DNA of 64,000 nucleotides from JAWLFY01 sp041685355. Its GTDB lineage: Bacteria > Planctomycetota > Planctomycetia > Pirellulales > Pirellulaceae. Shown piece after piece: positions 1 through 12,700 of this stretch. The DNA lies in contig JAWLFY010000010.1 of assembly GCA_041685355.1 (NCBI GenBank), positions 4,039 to 68,038 of the forward strand, in the 5' to 3' direction. Below the pieces are notes generated by a model, which had not been told where the DNA came from, made no database searches, and saw only the letters and a program-made list of their open reading frames with translations. Both the position numbers and the translations under genes were made by a program. Numbering within the stretch: position 1 is the first letter of the stretch; every line of letters starts with the position of its first letter.

Positions 1-126
1 CTCGACTTCAAAAGGGTTCCCCACAACCGGCTATTGATGAGCTTCACCGAGGCGATGGGCTTCCCCGAGTCCGATTTCGGGAATCCCGATTTTTGCGGCG
101 ATGGCCCGCTTACCGGTCTGACCTGA
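1..126 (+). CDS. DUF1552 family protein, C-terminal fragment (partial)
   Basis: The first 41 codons of the window are open in frame 1 and end at TGA (124-126). The peptide contains HNRLLMSFTEAMG and FGNPDF, then ends GPLTGLT. From memory this is the usual ending of planctomycete DUF1552 proteins (HN-LL-S--NAMG, then FG-P, then GPL-GL). Those proteins are secreted, of unknown function, and usually paired with DUF1592/DUF1588/DUF1587 cytochrome proteins, which would lie upstream outside the window. The stop is followed directly by a hairpin repeat (127-162). The assignment rests only on the tail motif. Confidence 0.7.
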   Translation, partial: LDFKRVPHNRLLMSFTEAMGFPESDFGNPDFCGDGPLTGLT

Positions 127-162
127 ACCCATAGCGGAACGGCGCGAGCCGTCCGGTCCCAC
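127..162. repeat. REP-like hairpin repeat, copy 1
   Basis: A 36-bp sequence starting ACCC and containing TAGCGGAACGGCG. Its core, GGAACGGC-GCGA-GCCGTCC, folds into a hairpin with one bulged A. A nearly identical copy lies at 58431-58466, also between a stop codon and the next gene. It begins one base after the DUF1552 stop, so it may act as a 3'-end hairpin as well as being a dispersed repeat. Confidence 0.65.
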
Positions 163-792
163 TGCGAGGCGGTCCAGAGGAGCCGGTGGATCGTGATTTC
201 CCGACCGATGCTGAGCGGTCGGGAGGACCTAATTCGGCGGGCGGACCCGGGCCGCCGAACGGTTCGGGGCCGCCGAACGGTTCGGGGCCGCCGAACGGTT
301 CGGGGCCGCCGCACGGTTCGGGGCCGCCGCACGGTTCGGGTCGTTTGCACGTTTCGGGGCCTTTAAGCGTTTTGGGCTCGCCGAGCTTTCTCGGGTGTTC
401 TTCACGTTTTCCGGTCGGTCGGTTTCCCGACAATCGGCGCGACCGTGATGACCGGAAAAGCTGTTACGACCTTCTCCGGTAATTAACCTGGACGCTTGAC
501 CCCGGTCTTCCCGGCTCGAGGTGCGTTTTCGTTCCGGGGACATTGTGGGGCGATTTGCTGTCCTTTTGCCTATCGGGGCGGGTTCAAGAGCGTCTCGCGA
601 TCCGTTCATGGGATGCCGGATGTCGAACGGACCTCCCTTGGGCAACGGACGGGTTGAACACTCCGGTTTTTTGGCTTTGAGCGAATCGTTGCCAAGTTTT
701 TCCCTTCTCTCCCGGTCGCGGCTCGGCCCCCCGCCATGTTCGCCGCCTCCCCGCCATTCATCCCCCTGTCGATATCCTCCTGAGGCTGACCG
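163..792. other. Non-coding region upstream of the giant protein gene
   Basis: About 630 bp with no gene I can support. It holds the tandem array at 251-340 and degenerate GC-rich sequence after it. The rest presumably carries the promoter and leader of the gene starting at 793, but I see no clear sigma-70 box. Several short open frames on both strands cross the array and have repeat-driven, low-complexity translations, so I do not call them. Confidence 0.6.
251..340. repeat. 18-bp tandem array, 5 copies
   Basis: Five contiguous copies of GCCGCCGAACGGTTCGGG; the last two carry one A-to-C change (GCCGCCGCACGG). The unit contains the inverted repeat CCGAA-CGG-TTCGG, so each of the first three copies can form a small hairpin. 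Weakly related sequence continues to about 395. Confidence 0.9.
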
Positions 793-3700
793 ATGAAATT
801 CCGCCGACTTCGCTCCTTGCTCGCGAACCCCCGCCGGTCTGACATGGACGCCCGACTGCGGTGGAAGCGACAGCGTTCGAGGCTGGCGTTATCGGAACGT
901 CTGGAAGACCGCCGGCTGTTGGCCGGTCCGGAGTTGTTGGCGATCCGACCCGACGCGTCGGGGCTGTTACAGGACGGGGACGTCCTTCACGAGGCGCCCC
1001 GCGAGTTCAACCTGTATTTTCGCGGGGGCGCGAACCTCGACCCCGACTCGATTACCCCGTCGAGCGTGCGGCTGATTCGAAGCGGTGGAGACGGGGCGTT
1101 CGAAGACGAAGAGGGCAACGTTTCCGCGGACGTCCAAGTGGCGCTCGGATACGTGGGGCTGGTGGATCCTGACGACACCGACCCGGGAAATCTTCAGCAG
1201 GTCGTCATCCGGCCGGCGAGCAACAGTTCGTCGAACCCGTCGGACCCGTCGTTCGCGTTTCCGGACGACGTGTATCGGATCGAAGTCGTCGGGGTGGGCG
1301 ACGACGCGTTGGCGAATCAGAGCGGGGAGCGGTTCGCCGACGGCTCGAACGCCTCGTTGAGCTTCCGGCTCGACCGCGGCGCGCAGGTCGTATCGGTGGT
1401 GCCCCAACCGGTGACGCGGCAAGCGGACGGGAGCCTGTCTCAGGCGACGGACACGATCGAGGTCCACTTCGACGACCAGTTGCTCAATCGTTCCGATGCG
1501 GAAGACCCCGGTTTCTATCGGCTGGTCGACACCTCGGCCACGTTGAGCGAGGCGGACGACGTGGTCCGGTTGCCGGCCACGGCGACCTACGACGACGCCG
1601 AGCAAACGGTGACGTTGGCCTTTGCCGAGGCGATCCCGGAAGGGACTTACCGGCTCGATGTCGGCCGGGACGGCGGGGACAACGACACGCGTTCGGCGGC
1701 GCTGCGGGTCGGGACCCTATTTGACGCCGATCGATTCGACTTCAACGGGTACTTGGGGAATCGAGACGGTCAGAGCGACGCCCAGGACGACGTCGACATG
1801 TTCCGGCTCGACCTACCGGTGGGTGTCGACTTGACGGTCGAGGTGACGCCTCATGCCGATGACCTGGCGCTCGAGGTACGGGTGACCGACGGGTCGGGCG
1901 CGACGCCGACGTTGATTCAAACGCAACCGGGTGACGACGGGTCCGCCACCTTGACGCTGGGGTCAGCCGGGCCGCACTACATCGAAGTGGGCAGCCTGGG
2001 GGGCGGCGTCGGCGGGTTCTCGCTCCGCGCGTCGGTGACTGGGAATCCGGTCTCCGTCGACGACGACAATTCCACGTTCGAGACGTCGACCGAGCTGGGA
2101 ACGTTGGGTGCCGCGGCGCGGCGGGTCACGGGTCGGATCTCGCCCCAACCGATCCCGTTGCCTCCCCACCCGGGCGGCACGGATGAGCCCGGTCATCGTG
2201 ACATTCAGAAAGAGGTCCATATCGGGTCCTCCGGGACGACCCCGACGGTGCCGTCCGCGATCCGCCGTGTCGCGTACCGATTTCCCAGTTCGATTGGCGG
2301 GTTCCCGAACCAGATCACCCAAGAGGAACGGCGGATCGTCCGCGGGATCTTTGAGATCATGGCAGACGTCTCGGGGTACGAGTTCGTCGAGTCGACGACC
2401 GGCGGTTTGATGATCGGCAAGACCGACTTGCGGGCGTTCGACCCGTCGCTCGGACCGGACTCCGGCGTCGCCGGGCTCGGCGGCGGTGCGGGGGCGATCG
2501 TCAATGCCGCCTTGTATCAAGACTCGAACCGTGTCTTCGGCGACGGGTTCACGTCGGTGATGTGGCACGAGATCGCCCACTCGCTCGGCCTCGGGCATTC
2601 GTACGAACTCCCGTCGTTGATGGGGCAAGGGACGGGCACCGATATTTTGCTCGGCGATCATGACCGGGTGCACTTGCAACGAATCGTGCCGCCCAACAGC
2701 ACCGACATCGATCTGTACCGGTTCGAGGTCGCCGAAGCCGGAACCGCGACGTTGGAAACCTTTGCCGAACGGCTCCCTGACCCGAGCCTGCTCAACACCG
2801 TGCTCACGGTGTATCGAGAAGCCGAAGACGGCAGCCACGAGATCGTCGCCCGAAACGATCGCTATTTCGGAAACGACTCATGGCTCGAGTTGTCGCTCGA
2901 ACCGGGCGTCTACTTTGTCGGAGTCTCCAGCACCGGGAACGACGACTACGACCCGAACGTCCCCGACTCAGGGTTCGGCGGGACGACCGACGGGGACTAC
3001 GAGTTGCAGTTGTCTTTCCGAGCCGATCGGGGTGCGAGCCTCCGAGACGCGGACGGGACGGCGATCGACGGCGGCGGCGACGGCACCCCCGGCGGGACGC
3101 ATTCGTTTTGGTTCCAGGCCGGCGAGACCGCCACGACGATCTTCGTCGACCGTGCCAACGACTCGGTCGCGGGGACCGTGGACGGGGACGGATCGCTCGC
3201 CGACCCCTACGATACGCTTCGCGCCGCGCTCACCCATGCCGGAACGCGGATCGTGGTCCCGCTCGATGCGACCGATTCGATCGAGGAGGGCGACACGTTT
3301 GTGGTCGACGACGGGAACAACCAAGCGTTGTTCACGTTCGGAACCGGGGGAACGAATCCGATCGACTTGGGCAGCGCCACGACGCCGGACGATGTCGCCT
3401 TCGTCATCGCCATGGCGATCAACGCGGCCCGCGACGCGGGACATTTGGACGGGGGCGTTGATGCGACGGTCAACGGTCGCGTCGTCGAACTCGGCGGGAT
3501 CGACCGACTCGACCTCGAGGGGACGCGATCGCTGATCCGGACACCCAATCTGGTTCGTGTCGTGGGCAACGGCGGCGCCGACGGTGAGCTCGGCACGCCG
3601 GGTGACAACCTGCCGTATCTGGTCGGCACCGCCCCCTCCGGCGCGGCGCTCCGCGACGGCCGCGAGTTCCTCGTGCCGCAGGGGACGACGGTGATGGTCG

Positions 3701-6700
3701 ACGCGGGGGCCTTGATCAAGATGCGGCGGTCCAACCTTGACGCCGGGACCTCCGCGGTCGGAATCAGCCGCGCCGCGGCGTCGATCCAGGTGCTGGGAAC
3801 CCCCGAAGCCCCCGTGTGGCTGCGTTCGTACCACGACGACGCGTTCGGCGGCGACAGCGACGGCACCGGGTTCGCTCCGGAATCCGGCGATTTCGGCGGG
3901 ATCGTGTTTCGGGAAGACTCCGACCTCGAACAGCGGGGCGTGTTTCTGAACCACGTGACCCATGTCGACATCGAGGACGGCGGCGGCACGGTCCGCGTCG
4001 GCTCGGTTGACGAACCGTTCGCCGCGATCAACATGTTCGACGCCCGCCCCACGGTCCGCTTCAACCGGATCGCGTCGAACGACCTCGCGGCGATGCTCGC
4101 CTCCCCGAACAGCTTTGACGACTCGCTGGGACGGATCGGCCCTCAGATCCTCGGAAATTTCCTGGTCGAGAACTCGATCAACGGCTTGTTCGTCCGGATC
4201 CGTACCGAGTTCGGCGCGTCGGTCGACCGACTGACCGTTCCCGGACGGTTTGCCAGTGGCGACATCCCGTACGTGTTGACGGAAAACCTGCTCATCGAAG
4301 GGAATCCCGGGGGACCGCTCGTGACCCCGGCCGGGACGGCGGCCCGCGCCGCGGGCCGACTGGTGGTCGACCCCGGCGTCGTCGTCAAGTTGGCCGACGC
4401 ACGGATCGAGGCGCAACGCGGCGGTTCGTCGCTGATCGCGGAAGGGACGGACAACCGTCCGGTCGTCTTCACGTCGCTTGCGGACGACCGGTTTGGCGGA
4501 GGCGGAACGTTCGACACCGGTTCCAACGGGTTCACGACGGGCTCCGCGGGTGATTGGGGTGGCGTCTATTTCGGCGAGGTCAGCAGCGGGAGTTTTGACC
4601 GAGCCCAGCTCAGCTTCGCCGGCGGTCAGACCCCGATCGAAGGCGACTCGGCAAGTTTCAACGCGATCGAAATCCACGAGGCGGACGTGCGAATCGCGAA
4701 CAGCTTGCTCGATCACCACGCCGACGGAAACGCGAACGGGATTCGCAACGGGCGGGGGGCGAACCGGCCGGCGACGATCTACGTGCGTGGCGCCCAGCCG
4801 ATCCTGGTCGATAACACGATCGTCGACAACGCCGGGCCGGTCATCAGCATCAACGCGAATTCGCTCAACTTCCCGGTTCGCCCCGACCGTGGCCGGAGCA
4901 CCGGCGAACTCGAACCGTTCGCGCGGTTCGAAGACAATCACGGGCCGCTGATCCGGCTGAATCGGCTCGAGGGGAACGCGATCAACGGCGTCGTCATCCG
5001 CGGGGAAGAGCTGACCACCGAGGGGATTTGGGACGACACCGACATCGTGCACGTGCTCCGCGACGAGATCGTGGTCGACAACCACCACACCTTCAGCGGG
5101 CTACGGCTGCAGAGTGGCGTCGGGGAAAGCCTGATCGTCAAGCTATCGGGCGGCGGCGCCGGCATCACCGCGACCGGGACCCCGCTCGAAACGGTCGACC
5201 GCATCGGCGGGACCGTCCACGTGATGGGGACACCCGGTCACCCGGTGATCCTCACCGATTTGGCCGACGACACCGTCGGCGCGGGGTTCGCGCCCGACGG
5301 CAGCGTGATGACGAACACGAACAACTCCGCGTCGCCGACGACGGGGAGTTCGGGCGGATGGCGAGGACTCCGTTTCGAGGAGTTCAGCAACGACCGCAAC
5401 GTGGCGATCGTCCGTGAACGCGAACGGCCGATCACCGGCGGACGCGACATCAACCGGATTCCCGGCAACGCACAACTGTTGGGCGAGCTCGCACCGGACG
5501 AAAAGGGTGGCGACGAAAACCGCCGGCTCGGGTTCGAAGTGCATGGGTACGTCAGCCCCGACGATCCCGGTGATGTCGACGTCTACAGTTTCCGTGGGAC
5601 CGCGGGGACGCCCGTATGGATCGATCTCGATCGCACCGACCCGACCCTCGACGTGATCGTCGAATTGCTTAACGAGAACGGCACCGTCCAGTCCCGCTCG
5701 ATTCGTTCCGGGAACCTCAACGTGCCCGGCACGTTGAACGCGCAAACGCTCACCCGAAACCCGTTATTCGGCGGTGACTTCTACACCCAAAATTTCCGCG
5801 ACGCCGGGATGTTTCTCGAACTGCCGGGCACCCCGGGCGTCACGGGTGAGTACTTCGTCCGCGTGCGGAGCAACCCGGTTTCGGGGCCGATCACGTCGCT
5901 CCAGGGGGAAAGCAGCGGAAAGTATCAGTTACAGGTCCGGCTGCGTCAGGTCGACGAGTTCCCGGGATCCACCGTGCAGTTCGCCGATATCCGCTTCGCC
6001 GAGACGGCGATCGACGTCCGCGGGGTGCCGGCGCGAAGCCCGCTGGTGGGCGAGGCTTCGGAGTTGCCGGCGGGGAACAGCTCCGCCGAGTTGGCCCAGG
6101 TGCTGGTGAACTTGCTCGAAACCGACACCGCGACGCTGAGCATCGCCGGTGAGCTCTCCGCCGACACCGACGTCGATTTCTATCGGTTCGAGGTGGAACA
6201 CACCGGGATTCAAGTCATCCCCGGGGCGAACGATGACCCCGGGACCGTCGCGGTCGTATTCGATCTGGACTATGCCGACGGGTTGGTTCGTCCGGACTCG
6301 ACGGTCGCCGTGTTCGACGCGTCGGGCAACATCCTCTTTGTGGGCCGGGAATCGAACGTCGACGACGACCTGCCGGTCGGGCCCGGCGTCGGTACCGACG
6401 ATCTCAGTCGCGGCTCGTTCGGCGTCGACGATCCGTTCATCGGTCCGGTCCACGTCCGGCCAAACGGGCCGTACTTCGTCGCCGTGATGAGCGACCGGCA
6501 ACTCCCCTCGGCGTTGACCGGCGTGTTTCGGGACGCACCGGCGACGGCGAGCAACGCGTCGGTCCGTTTGGAGCCGATCAACACGGTCCGCCGTGTGGTC
6601 GAGGATCACATCGGGTTCCAAGGGTATCGGTCGATCGGCGGCACCCAGGTGACGCCGGAAACCGACGGGATCTTTGACGTTTCGTCCGCGACGTCGCTCG

Positions 6701-9700
6701 AGAGCCACGTCGTCCCGTTCCGGCTCGAAGACGTTTCGCTGTTCGTGGCGACGGACGCGACGTTCTCGCAAAACAACGATCATCTCTTCACGGTCAATCC
6801 GTTTCGCTCCGAGCGTTACCTGACTCGCGTCACGGGCGGGAACCGGTGGCTCGCCGGCCAGAACGACGTGCAAGACATCGAGATCCGTTCGGACGGTCGG
6901 ATGTTCGGCGTGCGGCGTCTCGAAGACGCCAACGATACCGTCGGCGCACTAGTCGAACTCGATCCCGCGACCGGTGCGATCCTATCGACCCAGAACGACA
7001 ATATCCCCGGCCGCTCACCGACCCCGAACGTCTCGAACCTGAATAACAACCTCGGCGGTGCGCTCACGCGGGCGGAGGAGTTCACGACGTCGGACGAGAT
7101 CGACGCGTTCACCTTCCGGCGAACCGGCACCTCCGGACCGGCGTCGGCGCCTGTCCCCGATTACCACGTCTACTACGCGGTCCGCGAAGCCGACAACAGT
7201 TCGAAACTGTATCGCGGCCGGGAGAACGGCGACGCCTCGCCGGCGGCCGCGACCGGTGGGAATCCTCGGTTCGGGAACGTCGGCGACATCCAACGGATGG
7301 GAGTCGCGCACGCCTCGACGACGCTGCAATTCCAGAGCGACGGGGACGACCCCGATATCGCTCGCGTGCGGGTGGAGGCGAAGGTCGCCGGTCCGGCGGG
7401 GGACGCGATCCGTCTGGTCATCAGCCGTCCCGACAATACGAACGCGTCGGTCACCAACGTCGTCGGGAACACGATCTTCCTCAATATCGGCGGTACCGGT
7501 GGCCCGCCACCGACCGCCGGACCGACCGTCCAAGCGATCGTCGACGCGATCAACGGGGACGAGGACGCGAGAGGATTGGTGACCGCGGTGATCGTCGGCG
7601 GCAACGACAACGGGAACGGCCCGAACGGTACGGTCGCCGCCAGCAGCCCCAGCGGGACGATCGAGCTCGAAGGGGGCGCCGGGACGCCACTCGACGGGTA
7701 CGTCACGGGACTCTCGTTCGGCAACTTCTTCGGCGGGGGTCCTTTGTTCGGGGTGACCACCGGCGGCGAATTCTTGAGCATCGAGAGGACATCCGGGACG
7801 GCGACCGTTTTGAATCAAGAACCGGGCGTCCGATACACGGGGTTGACGCTCGGGCCGCAGAACGTCAACGACGGCCAGTTCGCCCGAACGCTGTTCGCGG
7901 TGACCGCGGCGGGTGAGATCCACGCTTACGACACCGGTGGCAACCGGCTGGCCGTGTTCGAGGGGGGGGCCATGTCGGCGTCGACGTCGGGGCTCAGTGC
8001 GTCCGCGGTCGGCCTGACGTTCTCGCCGCTCGATTTCAACCTTTGGCACCCGACGCTCAAACGCGGGGCCGACGACGGGCACGGGATCGAGTCCGCCCCC
8101 GATGACTCGAGAGTTCCCGAGGACAACGACGTCACCTACACCTCCCCGGGTAGCGACCGAGACCGCGAGCGAACCGAGGCCGATGGCGGGATGAGCCTGC
8201 ATTTCGGGTTCGAGGATTGGAGCAACAGCGAGAACAATAATTCTCAGGACTACCTCCGGTATCTCGACAGCGTCAACGCGCAGTACGGAATCCTCAACGA
8301 GACCCAGCACGCCGACCTGAGCAGCAACCCGACGATCGCCGGGACATACAACTTTCCCGGCGGCGCATTGGGTTCGCTCCAATCGAGCCCGTTCTCGCTC
8401 GTAGGTTCTGGTTCCGCCGACCGGCCCACGCTGTATTTCAATTACTTCCTTGAAACGGAGAATCATCCCGGGTCGAACACCGATTCGGATGTCAACGACC
8501 CGTTCCGCGACAGCGCGCGGGTCTTCGTTTCCGCCGACGGCGGTGCGTCGTGGAACCTTGTCGCGACGAACAACTCGCGGCTCAGTGATCCGAGTGTCGG
8601 CGACACCGACGCGGAATTGGCCGGATTCGTATCCCATCGCTCCGACGCCGGACTGAACAGTGAATCGCCGCGACCGCGGTCGCACCAAATCGTGCAGGAG
8701 CTGTTCGACAACACCGGCCAGTGGCGTCAGGCCCGCATCGACCTGTCCGACTACGCCGGACAACCGAACGTCCGGCTGCGGTTTGACTTCAGCACCGCCG
8801 GAGCGATGCGTGACGCGTCACTCGGCAGCGTCGACAGCGATTTCGGCGAGTTCAGCAGCCCCGGAAACGACCCACGGTCGATCCGCAGTCTGAATAACGC
8901 CTTCGAAGGGATCTACATCGACGACATCCTGGTCGGGTACGCCGAACGGGGCGAGATGGTCACCGGGGTCCGCGACGCCGACGCGACGATCACGGACCTC
9001 CGCGGCGGCGGGACGCGGACGTTGAACCGAGACCCCGATCAGTTCCCGGACGTGCTGAGCGGACCGTATCAACTGGAGATTCGCCGCGCGGATGACGTCG
9101 CCGCTCTCGTTCCCGACGAAGGGATCGCGATCGTCAACACGTTCGACACCAACGTTCGCCACGTCGACGAGCTCGAGTTGACGGCTGAGGTCGATTTCGA
9201 ACCGGGGGTGTCACTCGACCTGTCGTTGCCGGGCGTGATCACGGTCGACGGGATGTCGGTTCCGGATTCGGTGTTGACGCCGTGGGAGGTGTCGGACGTC
9301 GATCCGATCGACGGCACCCGGTCGCTCCGCTCGGGCGAACTCGTCTCCGGTGCCGGCGAGGTCGCGTCGGTCTATCACACCGACCCCGGCGAACTCGGAT
9401 CGACCGACGACGGTGGCGGATTGATCAGTTTCACCTACCGCGTTCGCAGCGCCGAAGAGTTGCACGGGTTGATGTTCCTGATCGACGGCGTGCCGCAGTT
9501 GGTCGTTCCGCCGGTGGCGCCGGACGAACTCGATCCCGGTTCCCCCGGCAGCCCGCTCGCCTCCGGAGATACCGGACGGGTGACGGTTCGATTCCCGTTC
9601 CAAAGCGGCGATTCGACGTTCACCTGGGTCTACAACTTCTTGGAAGATCAAGACCAGGCGGCGGGCGAAAACCGCGCCTGGATCGACGACATCCAAATCC

Positions 9701-12700
9701 TGCAGGGCGGCACCGGGTTCGACGCCGATCGCAACCGCGATCGCCAGCAAGGCGTGTTCGTGATCGACTCGAACGTCATCCGGGACTCCGGCACGGTCGG
9801 GTTCAACGTCCAGCCGGGATCGCTCGAGGCGGCTGGCGGCGTCCCTCACCCGGCGCCGACGATCAACTTCGCCCAGCGGAACGACGACCGACTGATCCCC
9901 GGCGTCGTGATTCAGAACAACTTGATCACGGGCAGCTCGGCGATTCGCTTCGCCGGCGAACCGACTTCGGTCGCCCAACGCCCCGTCCCCTTTGGCCGGA
10001 TCGTCAACAACACGTTGGTCGGCGATGGCGGCGGCAGCGGCGTGCAAGTGGTCGGGTTGGCGAGCCCCACGCTGCTCAACAACATCATCACCGGATTTGG
10101 GACCGGGATCGGCGGGGCGACCGGCAGCACCGTCGTGCGATCGAACCACTTTCAGGACAACGGCAGCAACGGCCCCATCGGGACCGACCCGATCTTGGCC
10201 GCTTCGACCGCCCCGCTGTTCATCGACGCCGCCGCCGACAACTACATCCTGGACGCCGCGTCGCTCGCGGTCGACAGCTCGCTCAACACGCTTCAAGACC
10301 GCTTTAACTACGTCAACTTCAAGGACGAACTCGCGATCCCGCCGAGCCCGATGCGTGCCCCCGATCGCGACCTGTTCGGACAACTTCGCGTCGACTCGTC
10401 GAGTGGGCAATCGGGCGGCGGTTCGCAGGTGTTCAAGGACCGTGGGGCGATCGACCTGGCCGACCAGGACCGTCCCTACGCCGTCCTCCGCAACCCGGTG
10501 GATAACGACCAAGCGGGCCTCGATCGGGATCCGAACGCGACCGTGGTGTGGGCCACCGATTCGATCCTCGAGGATTTCCGGATCTTCCTTGGCGACGGGA
10601 GAAATCCCGATTCACCCCAAGAAGGAACGGGAGTGGATCCGTTGACGGTCACCAGCGACTCGGTGGAGGTCCGCCAGAACGGACGGCTGCTGGTCGAAGG
10701 GGTGGACTACGTGTTCGCGTTCAACGCGTCGACCCGCGAGATGCGATTGACGCCGCTGTCGACCTTGTGGGAACCGTCAAGCGTTTACGACATCACGCTC
10801 GACAACAACGCGATCACCGACCGCGTCGGCAAACGGCTGCGCGGCAATCGCGAAGACGGTTCGACCGCCTTCACCGTGATCTTGCCCGATGTCGCGCTCG
10901 ACTTTGGCGACGCCCCCGCGAGCTACGGTACGCTTCTGGTCGACAACGGGGCGCGGCACGCTTGGATCGATGACGCGACGCCCCGGCTCGGAACCACCGT
11001 CGACCGCGAGCAAGACGGACAACCGTTCGCCGCTGTCGGCACGGGAAGTCCCGCGACGGGCGGTGATGACCTTCCGCCACCCGTGCGGGTCACCTCGACG
11101 GTCGACCCCGCGGCGTTGCTGGTTACCGGCGACGGAACCGACGAGGCGTCGTTGCGGTTCCTGGCGGGGGCCGTCCCCGCGAGTGGCGATACGATCGTCA
11201 TCAATCTCGGACGCGGCCCGATCGTGTTCGAGTTCGTCCCGGTCGGGGTCGCGCCGACCCCGGGGAATCTCGCCGTCCGCTTCGACCCGGTCGATTCTCC
11301 GGATGCCCTCGCCGCGGAACTCCACACACAGCTCGCCGAGGCGTTGCTCGGACCGGGCGATGCGATCCGCGTCGAACTCGACCCTGATGACCACACGACC
11401 GTGTCGGTCCATGCCGCTGACGACGAAGATGGGGTCGCCGTCGGCACGTTGAACGACGGAATCGATCGCGTCGTGTTCCTCGATCCTGGGACCGAGGAAA
11501 CCACAAACGACGCCACCGACGTGCTCGGGTTTCTCAACCCGCTCGACCCGGCCGGCGCCCGCGTCGCCGTCGAGGTGGCCGGATCCGGGTTCCTCGACGT
11601 GTGGATCGATTTCGACGGTGACGGGTCGTTCCACCCGTCCCAAGAACGGGTCATGGATCGCGTCGCCGTCAACGAAGGCTGGAACGTGCTGACGATTCAC
11701 ACGCCCCCGGAGGCGAACGAAGGCGAGACGTACGCGCGGTTCCGACTCTCGCCCGAGGGTGGGCTGTTGCCGACGGGATTAACGGTCGGCGGCGAGGTGG
11801 AGGATCACGTCGTCGAGGTGATCTCGGTCCCGCTGCCCGTCCCGAACGACGATCGCTACGAGATCGCGGAGAACAGCGTCGTCAGTCCGGGCAGCGTTCT
11901 CGACACCGTCGTCGCCGCGTTCCCCTCGGTGCTCGATTCCGACACGATCGACGACGCCAACTTTACGCCGATCGACGTGATCGTCGACCAACCGCCGTCG
12001 TTCGCCGCCGACTTCGAACTCGATCCCCGCACCGGGCACTTCCGCTACCAGCCGCTGCCGAACTTCGTGGGGATCGATACCTTTACCTACCGGTTGGCGA
12101 ATCAGGCGGCGGCCGCCGAGACGGTTCTTCCGTCGACCCTGTTCGCCACGGTCTCGATCGACGTCCGGCCCGTCAACGATCCGCCGCTCGCCCAGGACCA
12201 ATCCTTCACGACCCGTGAGGACACGTCGGTCACGGTCACCGCGGACGAGCTGCTCCAAGGGGCCGTGCCGCACTTCGACCCGTTGTTCCCCGTCGACGGG
12301 GCGGAGGCGCCGTTCGACGAATCGAACCAGTCTTTGCGAGTGGTTTCGGTCCAGGCCGGTTCGACGACCGTCACGGCGGCCAACGCCGAGGACGGTCCGT
12401 TCGCCACCGAGAACGGGGTGATCACGGCCACGTTCGACCAATCGACCGGGTGGCTCGTCGAACTCGCATACCTGCCCAACACCGACCTGAACCGGGACAA
12501 CGCGGATTTCGTTCCCTTCGGCAGCGATTCGGTGTTCGATCGGTTCGATTTCACGATCGAGGACGACGGCGTTTCGATCGACCCCGCGACGTTCGATCCC
12601 GTGACCGGTGAAGTGCTGGCCGATGTCTCCGTTTCCGGGACACCTCGGACGCACGTCGCAACCGCGGTGCTCGACGTTTCGCCCCAAAACGACGACCCGG

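Noticed and set aside
110..645. Overlapping small frames around the 18-bp array
   Set aside because: Open only because the repeat lacks stop codons. Translations are Pro/Gly/Arg repeats on both strands.
2968..5088. Long minus-strand open frame opposite the giant gene
   Set aside because: A product of GC-rich codon bias. The plus-strand frame has recognisable domains; the antisense translation is Arg/Asp-rich with no domain. The same applies to 13306-15429 and 33693-35669 (minus) and 45713-47158 (plus).
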